Below are positions 23,927-35,555 of a DNA stretch of 64,000 nt, piece by piece. The DNA lies in NCBI GenBank assembly GCA_027946555.1, contig JAPEVC010000120.1:1-64000 (forward strand), read 5' to 3'. This stretch comes from Gnomoniopsis sp. IMI 355080 (Eukaryota > Ascomycota > Sordariomycetes > Diaporthales > Gnomoniaceae). The notes beneath the pieces are model-generated. The model had not been told where the DNA came from, made no database searches, and saw only the letters and a program-made list of their open reading frames with translations. Numbering within the stretch: the first letter of the stretch is position 1; every line of letters begins with the position of its first letter. A program made the translations under genes and the position numbers.

Positions 23927-26213
23927 ATAGACAGTCACCGACGACATACAGAACAACAACTCATGAACCACCACGGCGTTATTTACGAGGTTACGACGAG
24001 CTTGGGCTGGCATTGTCATTCCACAGCCATGAAGTGCCCCTTCTTTTCTACTATTCCCAACAATGGGCCGATCCAGAGATTGTTCTGGTGATTTACATCG
24101 CTGCGTTTTTTTCTCTCGTTTTTTCCGGCTTTTTAAACTCCATGTCTTCTAAGCGTTTCCGCGTTCTCTGTTCATATTGTATTTAGCCAAAACCTGAATC
24201 TGACGAAGAGAGGAAGAAGTCCGCGATGTGACAAAAAAAAAGGCTGAAGTGGCTCGGAGTGACGGAGAGTGGAGCTAGGCTATGGCTGATCTCACCATAC
24301 AACATTTCAGAGGAAGAGAGAGATTCCGATTATTATGATATCCCCTCATTTCTTGAGTTGTTCGTTGCATTGTATCAGGAGTTGGCAGAGGACAAAGGGA
24401 TACGAGAAGTCTTAGAGAGAGCCTAGAAGAAGGATTGGATGGATAAAGATCCGTCCGCCTGCGTGTATATAGTGCGGAGGCTCGTTTGAGGAGCTGTGTA
24501 TATACTACTAATCTCTGGTACGCGATTGCCATCCAGTTGGTCAACATAAACTAATTACATTGCCTGTTCATCAATAATCTGTTTGTGTTGCATATGGTGA
24601 TTGTGCTGGGTTTTGTGGTGAGCCAGCGGGATATAGGTGAAATGGACAAAGCGGCGGCGAGGAGGTGTTTGTGTACTATAGCCTCTGTCATGTTCCACGG
24701 GACTGTGAAACATTTCCGCAATTGAAAAACTTTTGTGTTCCATGTGCCTGGTACCCGTGGACCATGCGGGCTTCTCAAACGATGAGCGGTTGGATGTGGC
24801 AAAGACACTGGTCACTGTGGACGGAAAGGCGAGCCACTTACTCCCCTTTGTTCCGTTGTCGGAACTGCCATCCCTGTCCAATTGTTTGTCGTTTACAAAC
24901 TACAGTCGAAGGATTTTTATTGTTTCCCAAGATCAAAGCAGCGTCACAATTGCAGTGTTGTACCCAGCCAGCGGGTCGTGCAAATTTTCGGGTGGCTTGG
25001 TGGAAGGTTGTGGCCTCACCGCACTTGCACTACTGGACACACGGGGATAGTTGTGTTTAGGAAAGTCTGCGATCCATTGCGAACTGGTCAAGATGGGAAG
25101 ATGGACTCAAGACAAGCGATCGGAATACAATCATTATGAGGATCCTCTGTTGCGTTTGGGGAAAAAGGGACGCCCAAGAAGTTCATGTTCATTTGGTGAG
25201 CCTGACTTTTTGGGCATTTCCTTGCTAGATTGGTTTCCTTTTGTTCTCTTGGGTGGACACAACTATGGTCTCACAAGAGCCTTCTGGTGCTCGTTGAAGT
25301 GATGTATTCTGAGGGCAAAGACGAGGGAGGGTTCAATAATCTCAAGATTGTCTAGATTGTATGGCTTAGTAATTCATTCAACGTCATCCCATCCATCTAA
25401 ATCACTCGAATATGTCTTCAGTCTTTCAAGGTTCACATCAAATGCTTGGATTTGGTCTCACAGAAATGGCTTTCTTGGTTTTTAGCCTTTTTGAGGATCT
25501 GGTTAGAGCGGTTCAGTATACCAAATTAATCTGCTGACCAAGTAGGGACAATCCCATGGATGACAGACTCGCCAGATACATCTTCAGAAATGAAGTCTCC
25601 TCAAAGGCCAGCCTTGTAGACATGCACCTTCCTCTGGGCTCTGAAAAGGTCTTTCGACTTGCATCAATGGCTAAATAATTCGATCAGTACTGTATATGGT
25701 CTGAGAAGCAAGCTCCAATGTTCCTAAAACTTCACAGAGGAACAGGGCCCCTGCTGGACAGCTGCATTCGAGACTCTATTCAAATTCACTCTTTGGATGG
25801 CAGCCAGCGCGTTAGTATCTTTTCTCTGAGTACTGGTTTCCTGTTCACATATTTCTTGATGCCTACACACTGGTTTTTCGACTTTGTGGCTCAAATGCAA
25901 TTGTAAGGCATGTCATGGCACATTGATATGGCAACAAGCATCATTAGAGATGCTTATCAAAAGTCTATTCGACAAAGTCTCCAGCAAATGGCACTTTTTG
26001 TTGATTCGAATTAGACTAAAAAACAAAAGCTGCCTATGTAGGTGCCTAGGTGGGCAGTAGCTGGGTCGATCACACAATCTTCGGTGTTGCCCGCTGGCTA
26101 CAAAAACACTATGCATCTAGTCCTGCTTTCTTCCACGTCAAGTTTCCATTGCAATTCGTCAGCCTCAGTCATCATTCCCAATATTCGAACTCTCCATCAA
26201 TAACGGCTCGTCA
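23927..26213. other. Intergenic region after the ferric reductase
   Basis: More than 2 kb with no recognisable protein. The first few hundred bases are probably the reductase 3' untranslated region. Towards the right the sequence becomes AT-richer and marks the edge of the accessory interval. A GTGCCTAGGTGGG variant of the dispersed motif lies near 26042. Confidence 0.45.
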
Positions 26214-26360
26214 TGGCCGAGCTACTTAAGAGTCTTACTGCTGTTGCTGGCCTGGTCAAGGCCACCGGCTCACTTGTCAGGACCATTACTCGCTTCCTCA
26301 GGGCCGTTGGTAAGGTTCCTGGAGTAATCACCTCTGTCAGAAGCCAGATCACCACTTAGC
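26214..26360 (+). pseudogene. 48-codon reading frame, possible orphan N-terminus of an NLR-type gene
   Basis: ATG to TAG frame starting MAELLKSLTAVAG with an amphipathic, hydrophobic/basic helix pattern and no acidic residue after position 3. Fungal NLR and HET-like proteins often start MAExLG..A.. with such a helix, and a decayed NACHT-ankyrin gene starts about 500 bp downstream on the same strand. I infer that this may be its first exon or a fragment closed by a nonsense change at 26358. The same frame stays open for another 68 codons after the stop. Alternatively it is a stand-alone small protein or chance. Confidence 0.3.
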
Positions 26361-26624
26361 AACCCCATTTGGATGCGCGTCACGGCTTCAGTCAGCCCCC
26401 TAACATCACTTCCTCACTGAAGCGTGTCCTGGACAATGAATGTCTCCGAATGCTTGGACTACATAATTTCAACGGCAATCCCTCCAGATCATGGGCAGGC
26501 CAGGGTTTTCGAAATGTGGGATCGAGTCGCAATTCGCGGGAAGTACGGACTACGGAGTTGAGGTAGAGTTTCTATTGAAGCGAATGGACCGCAATACAAA
26601 GCACCTTCAATTGGACTTGGATTT

Positions 26625-26660
26625 GAGCACCGCGTGAGCACCGCGTGAGCACCGCGTGAG
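26625..26660 (+). repeat. Three tandem copies of a 12-bp unit (GAGCACCGCGTG)
   Basis: Three perfect head-to-tail copies followed by a partial copy GAGCA. It lies between the 48-codon frame and the NACHT remnant. A 12-bp unit would keep any coding frame, adding four residues per copy. Confidence 0.9.
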
Positions 26661-26849
26661 CATCTGCAGTCGCTCCAAATCGTCTCGCCAGTGACTGTAT
26701 TCCTCGTAGGGATACCGTTGAAGTCTTGCGATATGCCCAGGTGACTTCAAAGATATAGCCATGACTATGGTCCCGGGTCAGTTTCCCGCCCTTGTTACGT
26801 AGCCATACTTCAAACGTTCCAAGCTTACCAAAACACAGCCCAGGACGTT

Positions 26850-29189
26850 TGTGCACTCTACAGCTGGTTGGAGCCAGAGTTCAACCCTCGTTCGACTGCA
26901 CCTGCAGCAGTTCATCTCGAGAAGTCAGACCAGCAAGAAGACAATACGTGCACATGGGTGTGTGAGTCTACTCTTTGTAGAGGCCGGTTTCAAGGAGGAT
27001 CGAAACCTAAGCACGGTTGTTGTAGGTTCATGTGGATTGACGGTCTTGATGGAACAGATAAAACGATACTCGCGTCATGCCTGATCGTCGGGTTGCTTGA
27101 AAATTGCACTCTGGGTCACGTTGGTCCTGGCAAAGCTGCCAAGGGGCTCTCAGATTACTACTGTCACCATGCGCACGACCGAGACGAAGCGCTTCCTTTC
27201 CTTCGATGGGCTGGTCCGAGACCTGCGCATACAGCCGGTTGCCTCCACATCGACATCAAATATGGGCAGTCACTCAAGTGAACGACCCAATCTTTCAATA
27301 CCGTCACAAGTCCAATAGATGCGGGAACGCCGACAACTATCTATCAATAGTCTGCTAGATTGCCTACAGGCCTTGATCGGTCAATCCCGGTCCCAACACG
27401 ACAAAGGAGTCTGTATTATCATCGATGCTATCGACGAAAGCAAGGCGCCTCAAGACAGATTACTCGGCATCCTGACAATACTTAGAACTGACACACGCTT
27501 CGAGAACATTTCACTTTTGATGACAAGTCGACAATACCAGTATATTCAAGAAGCGGTCGAAGATCTTCCACAGCTTGCTTTGCCCACCGAAAAACTACCA
27601 ATTCGACAAATGCCCTTGCCTCCTTCAACATCTGGAGGTTGCTCATCCAAGAATACGCACCACCGTGATGAAGAGGACTTTCCGCGACAGACGCCGTCAA
27701 TGAAGTCGTCACCGGGAAAGACAGACTACTTGATCAGCGGTGGGCGGCATTTGGATGTAGGGTCTGAGCCGCCAACAACACCCGGGAGATGATCTTCAAC
27801 AAAGAGAAGGCACTCAAGTGATCAAGACGGCCACACATCTCCTATAAAACGCCGACTCTTAGGGAGTCATGTGTCTTCTTGCACCACCTATTCTATCAAT
27901 GGCCAATTCTCATGTCGAAAAGGCTATCTTAGTCTATGCCGACGATCGCCTGGACAGCATTAGACGCTTTAGAGACTGGCCTCGACAAGCTTTTCTCCGT
28001 GAGCTGAGAAGAATACTAGCATCCAAGGCCAGGGTGTATTACGGATCGTTGTCTGCCATCTGGCGAAGATTCAGAGTCTTGACCTGACGGCAGAAGCTAG
28101 AACCATTGAGTGCATCAACCAAATGCCCGGTACTATCTTCGAGACCTACGAGCGGATACTCATCACTATCTCTCCAGATGGCGGAGATGCCACCAGAGAC
28201 GATAGACATTCCGCCTGCACAGCTCTTGCACTGATATACAGTGACACTGCTAACATACCCGATACTGAAGTCTTAGTTTCAGCAGCTCGTACTACTCTAC
28301 CACAACTGGAAGCTCAATTCTACATTCCCGAGAAGCTTAGAAAGCTGTTGACTTGTCTGGTCAAAGAAACCACGGATCTGCGGCCTCGTACGATGTTCGA
28401 TAGGGAAGAAGAGACCCGGTATTCTATACCGGTATTCACCGTGGCTCATTACACCGTCAGAGAGTTTCTATACTCGAAAAAGGCCGTAGAAGGCCCAACA
28501 AGCTACTTTGCTGTATTAGCCGAGACTGACCAGTTACTGGAGCTCAGGATCGTCTTCGATGGCCTCCATCATTTTAATCCCAGTCCAAAGAGCGCGTACA
28601 AACCCATAAGATACGAGGATTATTGTCTGAAGATGTCGTATAAAGCACTTTCCCGACGCCCAGTCATCGTTCAGCGCAGTAGAAAGCTCCAAGACGCTGT
28701 CTTGCAGATTCAACGCCCCTCATCTTCACCGCCAACGACCTACACCTTCAGGGCTCGCGCGACGACATACTTTTCCGCGCACTCAGCGGGTCGTACAGTC
28801 GACATGGCCGTGGCGATCGAGATGATCGCACTGGCAACGTTACCTTGGGATTCCTCAAGGAGCTTCTCGAGCATGGTGCCGATCCTAGCCCCTCAGACTT
28901 CAAAGTCACGCCTCTTCAATTTGCCATGTATTGGTTCGAGCAAACCTGGGTGCATCGAATTCTTGAGCTTGGTACGGATGTGAAGGTCATTGGGGACATC
29001 ACGGGTGTGGACCCTTTCCCGCGTGCTGAACAGTTTCGTGACCGCGAGTGGTACAGGTACAAAGCACTGGAGGTTTGCACGCTCAGGGAGCTGGATTGCA
29101 AGCTTACTAGTGAGATGCAGCAAGGCGTGAAAAGGCTAATCAAGCAGCATCTGGGCTTCTTGAGTGGCGAGATCATCGTATGGAATTGA
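26850..29189 (+). pseudogene. Decayed NACHT-ankyrin (NLR-like) gene
   Basis: Family features occur in the expected order but in different frames. At 26910-27060 an upstream segment leads into WIDGLDGTDKTILAS, a Walker A loop with GLDGTDKT in place of the usual GxxGxGKT. DYYCHHAHDRDEALPFLRW follows at about 27160-27220. At 27355-27570 LLDCLQALIG, the Walker B IIIDAIDES and LLMTSRQYQYIQE are seen. GVFRIVVCHLAKIQSLDLT and GTIFETYERI follow around 28035-28160, FTVAHYTVREFLYS near 28430-28480, and an ankyrin-like HGADPSPSDFKVTPLQFA at about 28870-28930. The frame changes after FLRW near 27220, stops at 27316, is lost between about 27570 and 28030, and shifts again near 28830. Live relatives are intracellular STAND proteins used in non-self recognition; this copy cannot make one continuous product. 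Confidence 0.7.
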
Positions 29190-30386
29190 TTGTCGCACAC
29201 CGTATGCATATTTTGAGTTGGTGGAAGGACGGTACTCTCACTTATGCTACTGGGCCTAAGGTTACTTTAGGAGTGATCGGAGGATCGTGGACCCGATGAT
29301 TTAGCAAACGCAAGACGAGCTACGGACATGCAGACTGAGAGCCACAGGCTGGGCTTGGCTTGTAATGGCCATCGCTGTCTTATATAGGACGTAGATACTT
29401 CTAACAAGATCCTATTTACCTTCCTAAATGTTTTGAATCATGCAGAGTCTTGAGTTGCCTGTACTTATCTCTATGAAATATACATAGCAGAGGTCTCGGC
29501 CCAGAGGACGTGGTCGAAAATATAGCTAAATGTGTATGTACACAACCAGCTTACATGTTGTGCCTTTGTGTCAGAGCACGCACAGAGAGGACTGACATGA
29601 GACAAGCCATTGTGCAAAAAATTGCAGAATGTCATAAGTAGCTTATAGGTGCAATGACCTGAAAGCGCTTCCCTCGTTTGTTTCCCATGCTTGGTGAATC
29701 ATGAGTTGGACTAAGCACACACCTACCATCACGAAATCGAATTCTTAACACCTCTACATAAGACTTGGGATGGTAATTGTATTACTTTATCGATATATAT
29801 ATATATAAACAGTTCCAAGCACCGCAAGGAAATTATGATTGATTGGATCACTGAAATTCTGAAGAGCATCATGCTCCTCGCGGCCGCCTGTTTGGCCGCA
29901 CATCTGGCCGCACATCAGGCCGCAGACGGTTTCTCCATGGGCTGCGTCAGGACTTCGAAATTGCGTTTCGAATATAGCCCTAATTCTGGCCAGAATAGGC
30001 ATCAACATGATCTCGGGAGGTGTTGGAAGATGTGGTCAGCGGGCCCCCCGAGTGATTAAAGGACGGGCCCCGCAAGCCCTCGCCACTCCTCCTGTCTCAT
30101 GACAGAAAGTCAGAAAGTGAAGACAGCCACTATCGTCATTTCATGTGAGTGTGTATGTATCACACCTCGGACTCGTTCCAGTTCCCTGACATGAATACAG
30201 CCAACCTAGCCGACTGCAGCAGGACATTCACGGGACATCTCGAAGGCCCCTTCGGAGCCCTGACCATTGCACATGTGACTCTTCGTCTCCCGAGCACGAA
30301 GGCGTCTATCTAAACCAGTGCGAACCACACGCAGCACCTTTTGTAAACGTGAATGACGTTTGCCCATCACAAGGTCGGAGGCAATC
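29190..30386. other. Intergenic region, AT-rich with simple repeats
   Basis: This stretch contains an (AT)7 run at 29793-29807 and a perfect palindrome GAGCATCATGCTC near 29866-29878. A 74-codon ATG frame at 29835-30059 encodes an Ala/His repeat (two GGCCGCACATC units) but nothing recognisable. The right end is presumably the promoter of the next gene. Confidence 0.4.
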
Positions 30387-31085
30387 ATGTCTGTTCAGAT
30401 GATCAAAACCCGCACACCGCGGTACAAGGCATACAAACCTGCGCCAATTGTTCATCATATAGAATATCCCAGGGGCAACGGCCTGCGTATTTACCATGGC
30501 GAAGAGTGGTTTGCTGGCAACGAGATCGTGCAGCAGACAATAGCACTTTTATCGCCTCGCAAGATCCCACATCAACAATCAGGCAAGCTCTCAAAGTCCA
30601 AGCACCGCGCGACAGATTACGAGACGATCCAAGTCTTCGATTCGGCCAAGAAATCCCAGGAACTGGGCCGCGGTCTTCAGATACACTGTCTCGCAGGCGG
30701 GATCGGTATTGCTGTAACGGGACGGTACAGTCACAGCCTCAAGTCTGGACAGGTCAGATATGATGCCTTCCTGGCGCACCTAGTAGAAGGCCGCATGCGA
30801 GAGACGCTAAAACAATTACTTTATGACGTGGCAGAAGCCAAAAAGAAGGGCCTGAATATTCTCAGCATGTTAGTGTGCTATCGGGACGAGAAGACGCTGG
30901 GCCAGGATACGCGCATGATATGGAACAGCAGAACAGTCAGTGAGGAAGTGAAGTTGAGGGAGTCGCTCATGCAGATGCTGGAGGAGGTACTTGGCGAGAC
31001 GCCTGATTTGGTACCGTACCATGTGCTCAATGAGAAGTCAGTGTGCATTGATTCCGAGAAATTTATCAGGATAATCAATATATAA
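30387..31085 (+). CDS. Unrecognised protein of 232 residues
   Basis: Single open frame from ATG at 30387 to TAA. I do not recognise the family. The N-terminal 80 residues are basic and aromatic with no signal peptide. The middle has a glycine-rich LAGGIGIAVTGRYSHSL patch. The last 110 residues look helical and charged (HLVEGRMRETLKQLLYDVAEAKKKG, shown here only to mark the Lys/Glu-rich helix) and end KFIRIINI. No membrane segment is evident. It lies beside the decayed NLR gene in the accessory interval, and upstream exons cannot be excluded. The even composition and length argue for a real gene, but it could be a lineage-specific or decaying frame. Confidence 0.5.
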   Translation: MSVQMIKTRTPRYKAYKPAPIVHHIEYPRGNGLRIYHGEEWFAGNEIVQQTIALLSPRKIPHQQSGKLSKSKHRATDYETIQVFDSAKKSQELGRGLQIHCLAGGIGIAVTGRYSHSLKSGQVRYDAFLAHLVEGRMRETLKQLLYDVAEAKKKGLNILSMLVCYRDEKTLGQDTRMIWNSRTVSEEVKLRESLMQMLEEVLGETPDLVPYHVLNEKSVCIDSEKFIRIINI

Positions 31086-31646
31086 AGGTCAGGTAGTTTA
31101 TACAAGGCAATATCTGCGGATATTCTGCGCTATCGCACTGCGAGTCGTTTCTGTCTGTGACCGATCAAAATTCCCAGGAGTCAGCCCAGTCAGTACAAGG
31201 TGGTCTGTCTCGCCCACTGAAGGATTTTATAGCATTGCCATCTTAGATGGGCAGTGGCTGGTCGAAAGGATAGCGGACCAAAGGGCAAAGCAAGGATATA
31301 ATCATTACCCGGCCTCCAATTGGCAATCTGTAACCCCTGAATAGTTCGTCCCCCCTTCTAGCCTGTTCAACCGTGATCCTTGCCTCGAGAACAAGGTAAG
31401 GTCGGTCACAGCCCAAACGAATTCGGGTTTGTAACACCACGTAGCAGAGTGCAGTAAGATGCAAAAGGACGGTCAATATGTTTATTGTCGCTGCCTACCC
31501 GCAGGAATATTCACAGTGGATTTGGTATTCAATACAGATTCGACTCAAGGATGTGCATGCACAGTACATTCAAACCAACATGGTGCGTTTCAGCTCGTAT
31601 CGATGGTTATCCCGTACGATGCCCATTGTGTGATCTCACTCGTCTC
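31086..31646. other. Convergent 3' regions before malate synthase
   Basis: Space between convergent stops; nothing recognisable. A plus-strand frame starting at 31459 runs into the antisense of malate synthase and is not a gene. Confidence 0.5.
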
Positions 31647-33555
31647 TTACAACTTTGAAGCTGGAGCTGCATTGCCAACGGTGGTAATTTCATTGTACAA
31701 CAATCTGGCAAAAGTTAGCTTCACCGCTTCTGTGCTGATGTTGGAAATAGAAAGCATGCAGGAACTTACGAAGTTAAGAAATCCGCATAATCCTCACCCG
31801 TCACCTGGCCTGCAAAATACTGAGCAGCGAGATGAAACTTGTTGCCCTGAGGCCCCTTTTTGGCCAGCTCATCAGCCTGTTCCTTCAACAACTTCAGCGA
31901 GTAAGCTTTGTCTACACGCTTGCCCTCGGACGTGGTCACGCCGTGACGAACCCATTGCCACAGCTGGCTTCGGGACACTTCGGCGGTGGCCGCATCTTCC
32001 CTACAGTCTGAGTCAACATGCGAGAATATCTTTTGGCGCGAACACCAGGCGGACTCACATCAAGTAGTTGATTGGCACACATCCAATACCCCGGATCCAC
32101 GCCTCCATATAGCCGAGGCCGATGTTGAGATTTTTCCGGATGCCCTCCTCGGTTATCTTGCCGGGCACATTCATGTTCAACAGATCGTTCTGACCGATGC
32201 TCACATCTTCACGACGGTTGAACAGCTGGTTGGGTGTCGGCATGTGCTTGTTGAATATTTCAACCGCAATGCTCGCCAGGGCAGGGTGTGCGACCCATGT
32301 ACTGCGCAAAATACGTCAGGAAAGCATATCCCTATAGACAAGCCTTTGGCGGCAGAGTGACGAATGTGAGCTGTGGATTGGCTTTGTACTCACCCATCAT
32401 GCCCCGCGCGTACTTCGCGCAGCTTATCAGCTCTCACACCTTCCATTGCCTTCTCGTTTGCCTCTTTGTCGTCCTTGATGGGAATTTGCGCAGCCATACC
32501 GCCCATTGCGTGGACGCCACGCTTGTGGCACGTCTGAATGAGCAATTTGACGTACGCATCCATGAAAGGCACTGTCATTGTTACAGCGCTGCGATCAGGT
32601 AGAACGAAGTTGCTATTTTGGCGGAACTTTTTGATGACACTGAAAATGTAGTCCCAGCGTCCACAGTTTAGGCCTGAGGAGTGGTCACGCAGCTCGTAAA
32701 TGATCTCGTCCATCTCGAACGCCGCGAGGATCGTCTCGATCAGCACAGTGCCACGAATGGTACCCCGTGGCATGCCAATGTAATCCTGGGCGAGGTTGAA
32801 AGCATCGTTCCAAAGACGGGCCTCTAGGTGTGATTCCATCTTGGGCAGGTAGAAGTATGGGCCGAAGCCGCGCTTAACCAACTCGGAGGCATTGTGATAA
32901 AAGTAGAGGCCGAAGTCGAAGAGAGAGCCTGAGATGGGCTCACCATCGACCGTGACGTGCTTCTCGTCAAGATGCCAGCCTCGGGGGCGCACAATGAGGG
33001 TGGGCAGGGTCCGGTCGGTGCGCAGCTTGTACTCCTTTGGGCCTTGTTTGAAGTCGACCTGACGCCGAATAGCATCGAAAAGGTTCACTTGGCCATTGAT
33101 CATGTTGTCCCAAGTTGGGGCGGTAGAGTCTGTTGGGTAAAAGCCGTCAGCTTTCGTCTCGTCATGACTGTTTCTCCCGAGACAACAACCTCACCTTCGA
33201 AATCAGCCATGTAAGTCCACACATCCGAATTCAACGCATTCACGACCATTTTCCTGTCCGTTGGGCCTGTGATCTCCACTCGCCGATCCACCAACCCTGG
33301 AGCCGGTGGTGCGCCCCTCCAGGTAGCATTGTCGCGAATGTGCTTAGTCTCGGGCAAGAAGTCCGGGAGGTTGCCCTTGTCCAGCTCGGCTTGGCGGATC
33401 TTGCGGCGCTCCAGCAACGTTTTGCGGGTATTGTTGAAGGAACGGTGCAGAAGGGCCAGAAAGGCAAGTGCTTGGGGTGTCAGAATCTTGCGGTGCTCGT
33501 CCTTGACGCCGCCGAGGATGCTGACGCCTTGCAGGATGGTGTCGGTGGAAGCCAT
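31647..33555 (-). CDS. acuE: Malate synthase, peroxisomal (glyoxylate cycle)
   Basis: Condenses glyoxylate and acetyl-CoA to malate during growth on acetate or fatty acids. Five exons: 33555-33195, 33129-32394, 32301-32059, 32000-31770 and 31704-31647, giving 542 residues, the normal length. Conserved blocks include MADFEDSTAPTWDNM (around the exon 1/2 join), RPRGWHLDEKH, GPYFYLPKMESHLEARLWND, GTIRGTVLIETILAAFEMDEI with catalytic acidic residues, and GTWVAHPAL. The 58-nt last exon adds a tail ending SKL, a canonical PTS1 peroxisome signal; ignoring the intron would remove it. The gene symbol follows the Aspergillus name. Regulation by the acetate activator FacB is expected from the family but was not seen here. 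Confidence 0.97.
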
Positions 33556-35555
33556 GTTGCCCGCTTGGCTGTTTATCTCTGTTGAGGAAGTGCTCTTTCG
33601 TGTGAGCTGTGCTATCTGTAAAGCAATACCGGGATTCAATGGGTGATACAGGAGTTTAGCTTCAACACAAATCCAGCCGGTCCGACTTTGTATGTGTTGT
33701 TGATGTCTACACAAGCAGTGCGTCAGCCATGAATGGGTGGGTGTCTGCGGAGGACTGGGTACCTAAGTACGCACGGAACTTACAGTAGAAGAGCCGGTCA
33801 CAGCAGTCGTGGCAAAGGAAGAGAGGGTGACGATGATGATGATGACGAAAAGAATACTGAGAGGGAGGAGGTAGCAGCACTAATTTGGAGTTCGGCAGTA
33901 AGGATTAAGGTTGCGGCTGGCGGGTGTTCTTTCTAGAAATCCTAAGGCCTACCTCGAGGCGTCCCGGGTTTCTTTCTTGTAGTCTTCTCCAAACGACCTC
34001 TTGTTTGGTCAATGGCGACCTGATAATCGCGGGCTTCCCCCCGGCCGCTGTCGGTATTCCTCGGGTAAGGGGAGCTTTTGTTACACACCGGCCACAGCCA
34101 GACGATGTTTCCAGTTAGCCGGCGATGACGCGCTTGTGAAAGTGTGAAGTGTGGGGAGAGCTGCTTGACAAGGCCCAGACAGGGTTCCCTGCGATTGACA
34201 TGTGAGGGACGAATCTGGGGAAGTTCGGCACAGCTTCGGTGAGGTCATCCCGAACGAGAGTGCACTGCACCAACAAGAGAGGCCATCCTCCTTTTTTTGC
34301 GACACTGGGCGCAAAGCCATGGCTTTTATGACGGAATGACACAGCATTCCAATTGCCAATCTGGCATCGCTGACACGACAGCAACAACAGCCGTGCCCGG
34401 CCCGACATCGCATCGCATCGTTACAAGATACGGCCAAAGCCAATCCCGGACCGTACCGAGTATATACTTTACGTAGTACTATAGTGTGATAGTAGTAAGC
34501 AGTACGGATACAGTACATGGTAATATGTACATAAGATTCCAGTAGCTTGGGTCGATGGAGACCGGCGATCCCCAGGACCCTCCGAGCCTCCGATCCACCG
34601 AGGCGGCGTAGGATTGCCCTGCCGTCACACTGAGCCGAGGTGCTAGTCTTATAGACTTGCCGACATTTCCCGATTCAGACTTGACTCGCGATACTGCACC
34701 CAACCCCGGCGTCTCTCTAGCGTCTTTGACCACTTCACACCAAGAGATGCTGGCGCCAACATATTGTGTACCTTTCACGTAGACGCAAACGAGACTCATA
34801 CAGAGTAACGAATCAATACTCCTACCAATTTTATTTAGCAGCGCAGCTTCAGCCTTGCCCTCCTTTTACCAAACTGTCAACCATGAAACTGAATGTCATC
34901 TGTGCAGCGCAGCTCGAGCATGCCGGCTACATTCGACAGAGCCACGAGATTTCAGCTATTTCATTGAAAGCCCGACGCAGAACCCCTTACTTGATATCAT
35001 CAGAGGAAAGGTTTCATTTCGGATCCGCTCACGAGCCCCCACAGAGCCAACAGCAGCCAGGGCGGTCTTGTCCTTCCCATAGTTATTCACAAACTCTCCA
35101 TCACCCTCATCAGCGTCTAATTATCTCCTTCACCCAGTGACATTACTGAGAGTCATCCAACATCGCTTGACTTTCCAATCGACTTTTCCACATTTCCAAT
35201 CACAATCATAATTGGTTGCTCCAGAATTTTAGCTCAAAGCACCACTTCCGCCAGATACTTTTCGTCCCCTTCTCAAGTCTGTTCAGACAATTCGACTGCT
35301 TCTGTGCGGTGACGGAAAAGAGGAAACCCACTGCCGTTCGTTCGTGTCGAAAGGCAGATGTGCAACCGTAAAATGGCTAGACACAGCTCCAAGATGGACC
35401 GTCCTTGAATCCTTTCACCCACCCTCGCGATGAATAAGGTGGAATTCACCAGGTTGCGGTCGCCGGCGCGGTGCCCGTGCCGTGCATTGTTCCACAGACA
35501 ACCATCCTATGGCCTAGCCTGTAAATCTTGTGACAGCCTGCGGCAAGTTGTGAAG
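33556..35555. other. Intergenic region, malate synthase promoter side
   Basis: Two kilobases between the malate synthase start and the stop of the kinase gene. It holds the malate synthase promoter and a short (GAT)4 run at 33832-33843. Frames at 34115-34518 and 34882-35140 have no recognisable features. Confidence 0.45.

Noticed and set aside
31459..32067. 202-codon plus-strand frame
   Set aside because: It overlaps the last exons and introns of malate synthase, whose minus-strand model is complete and ends in SKL.
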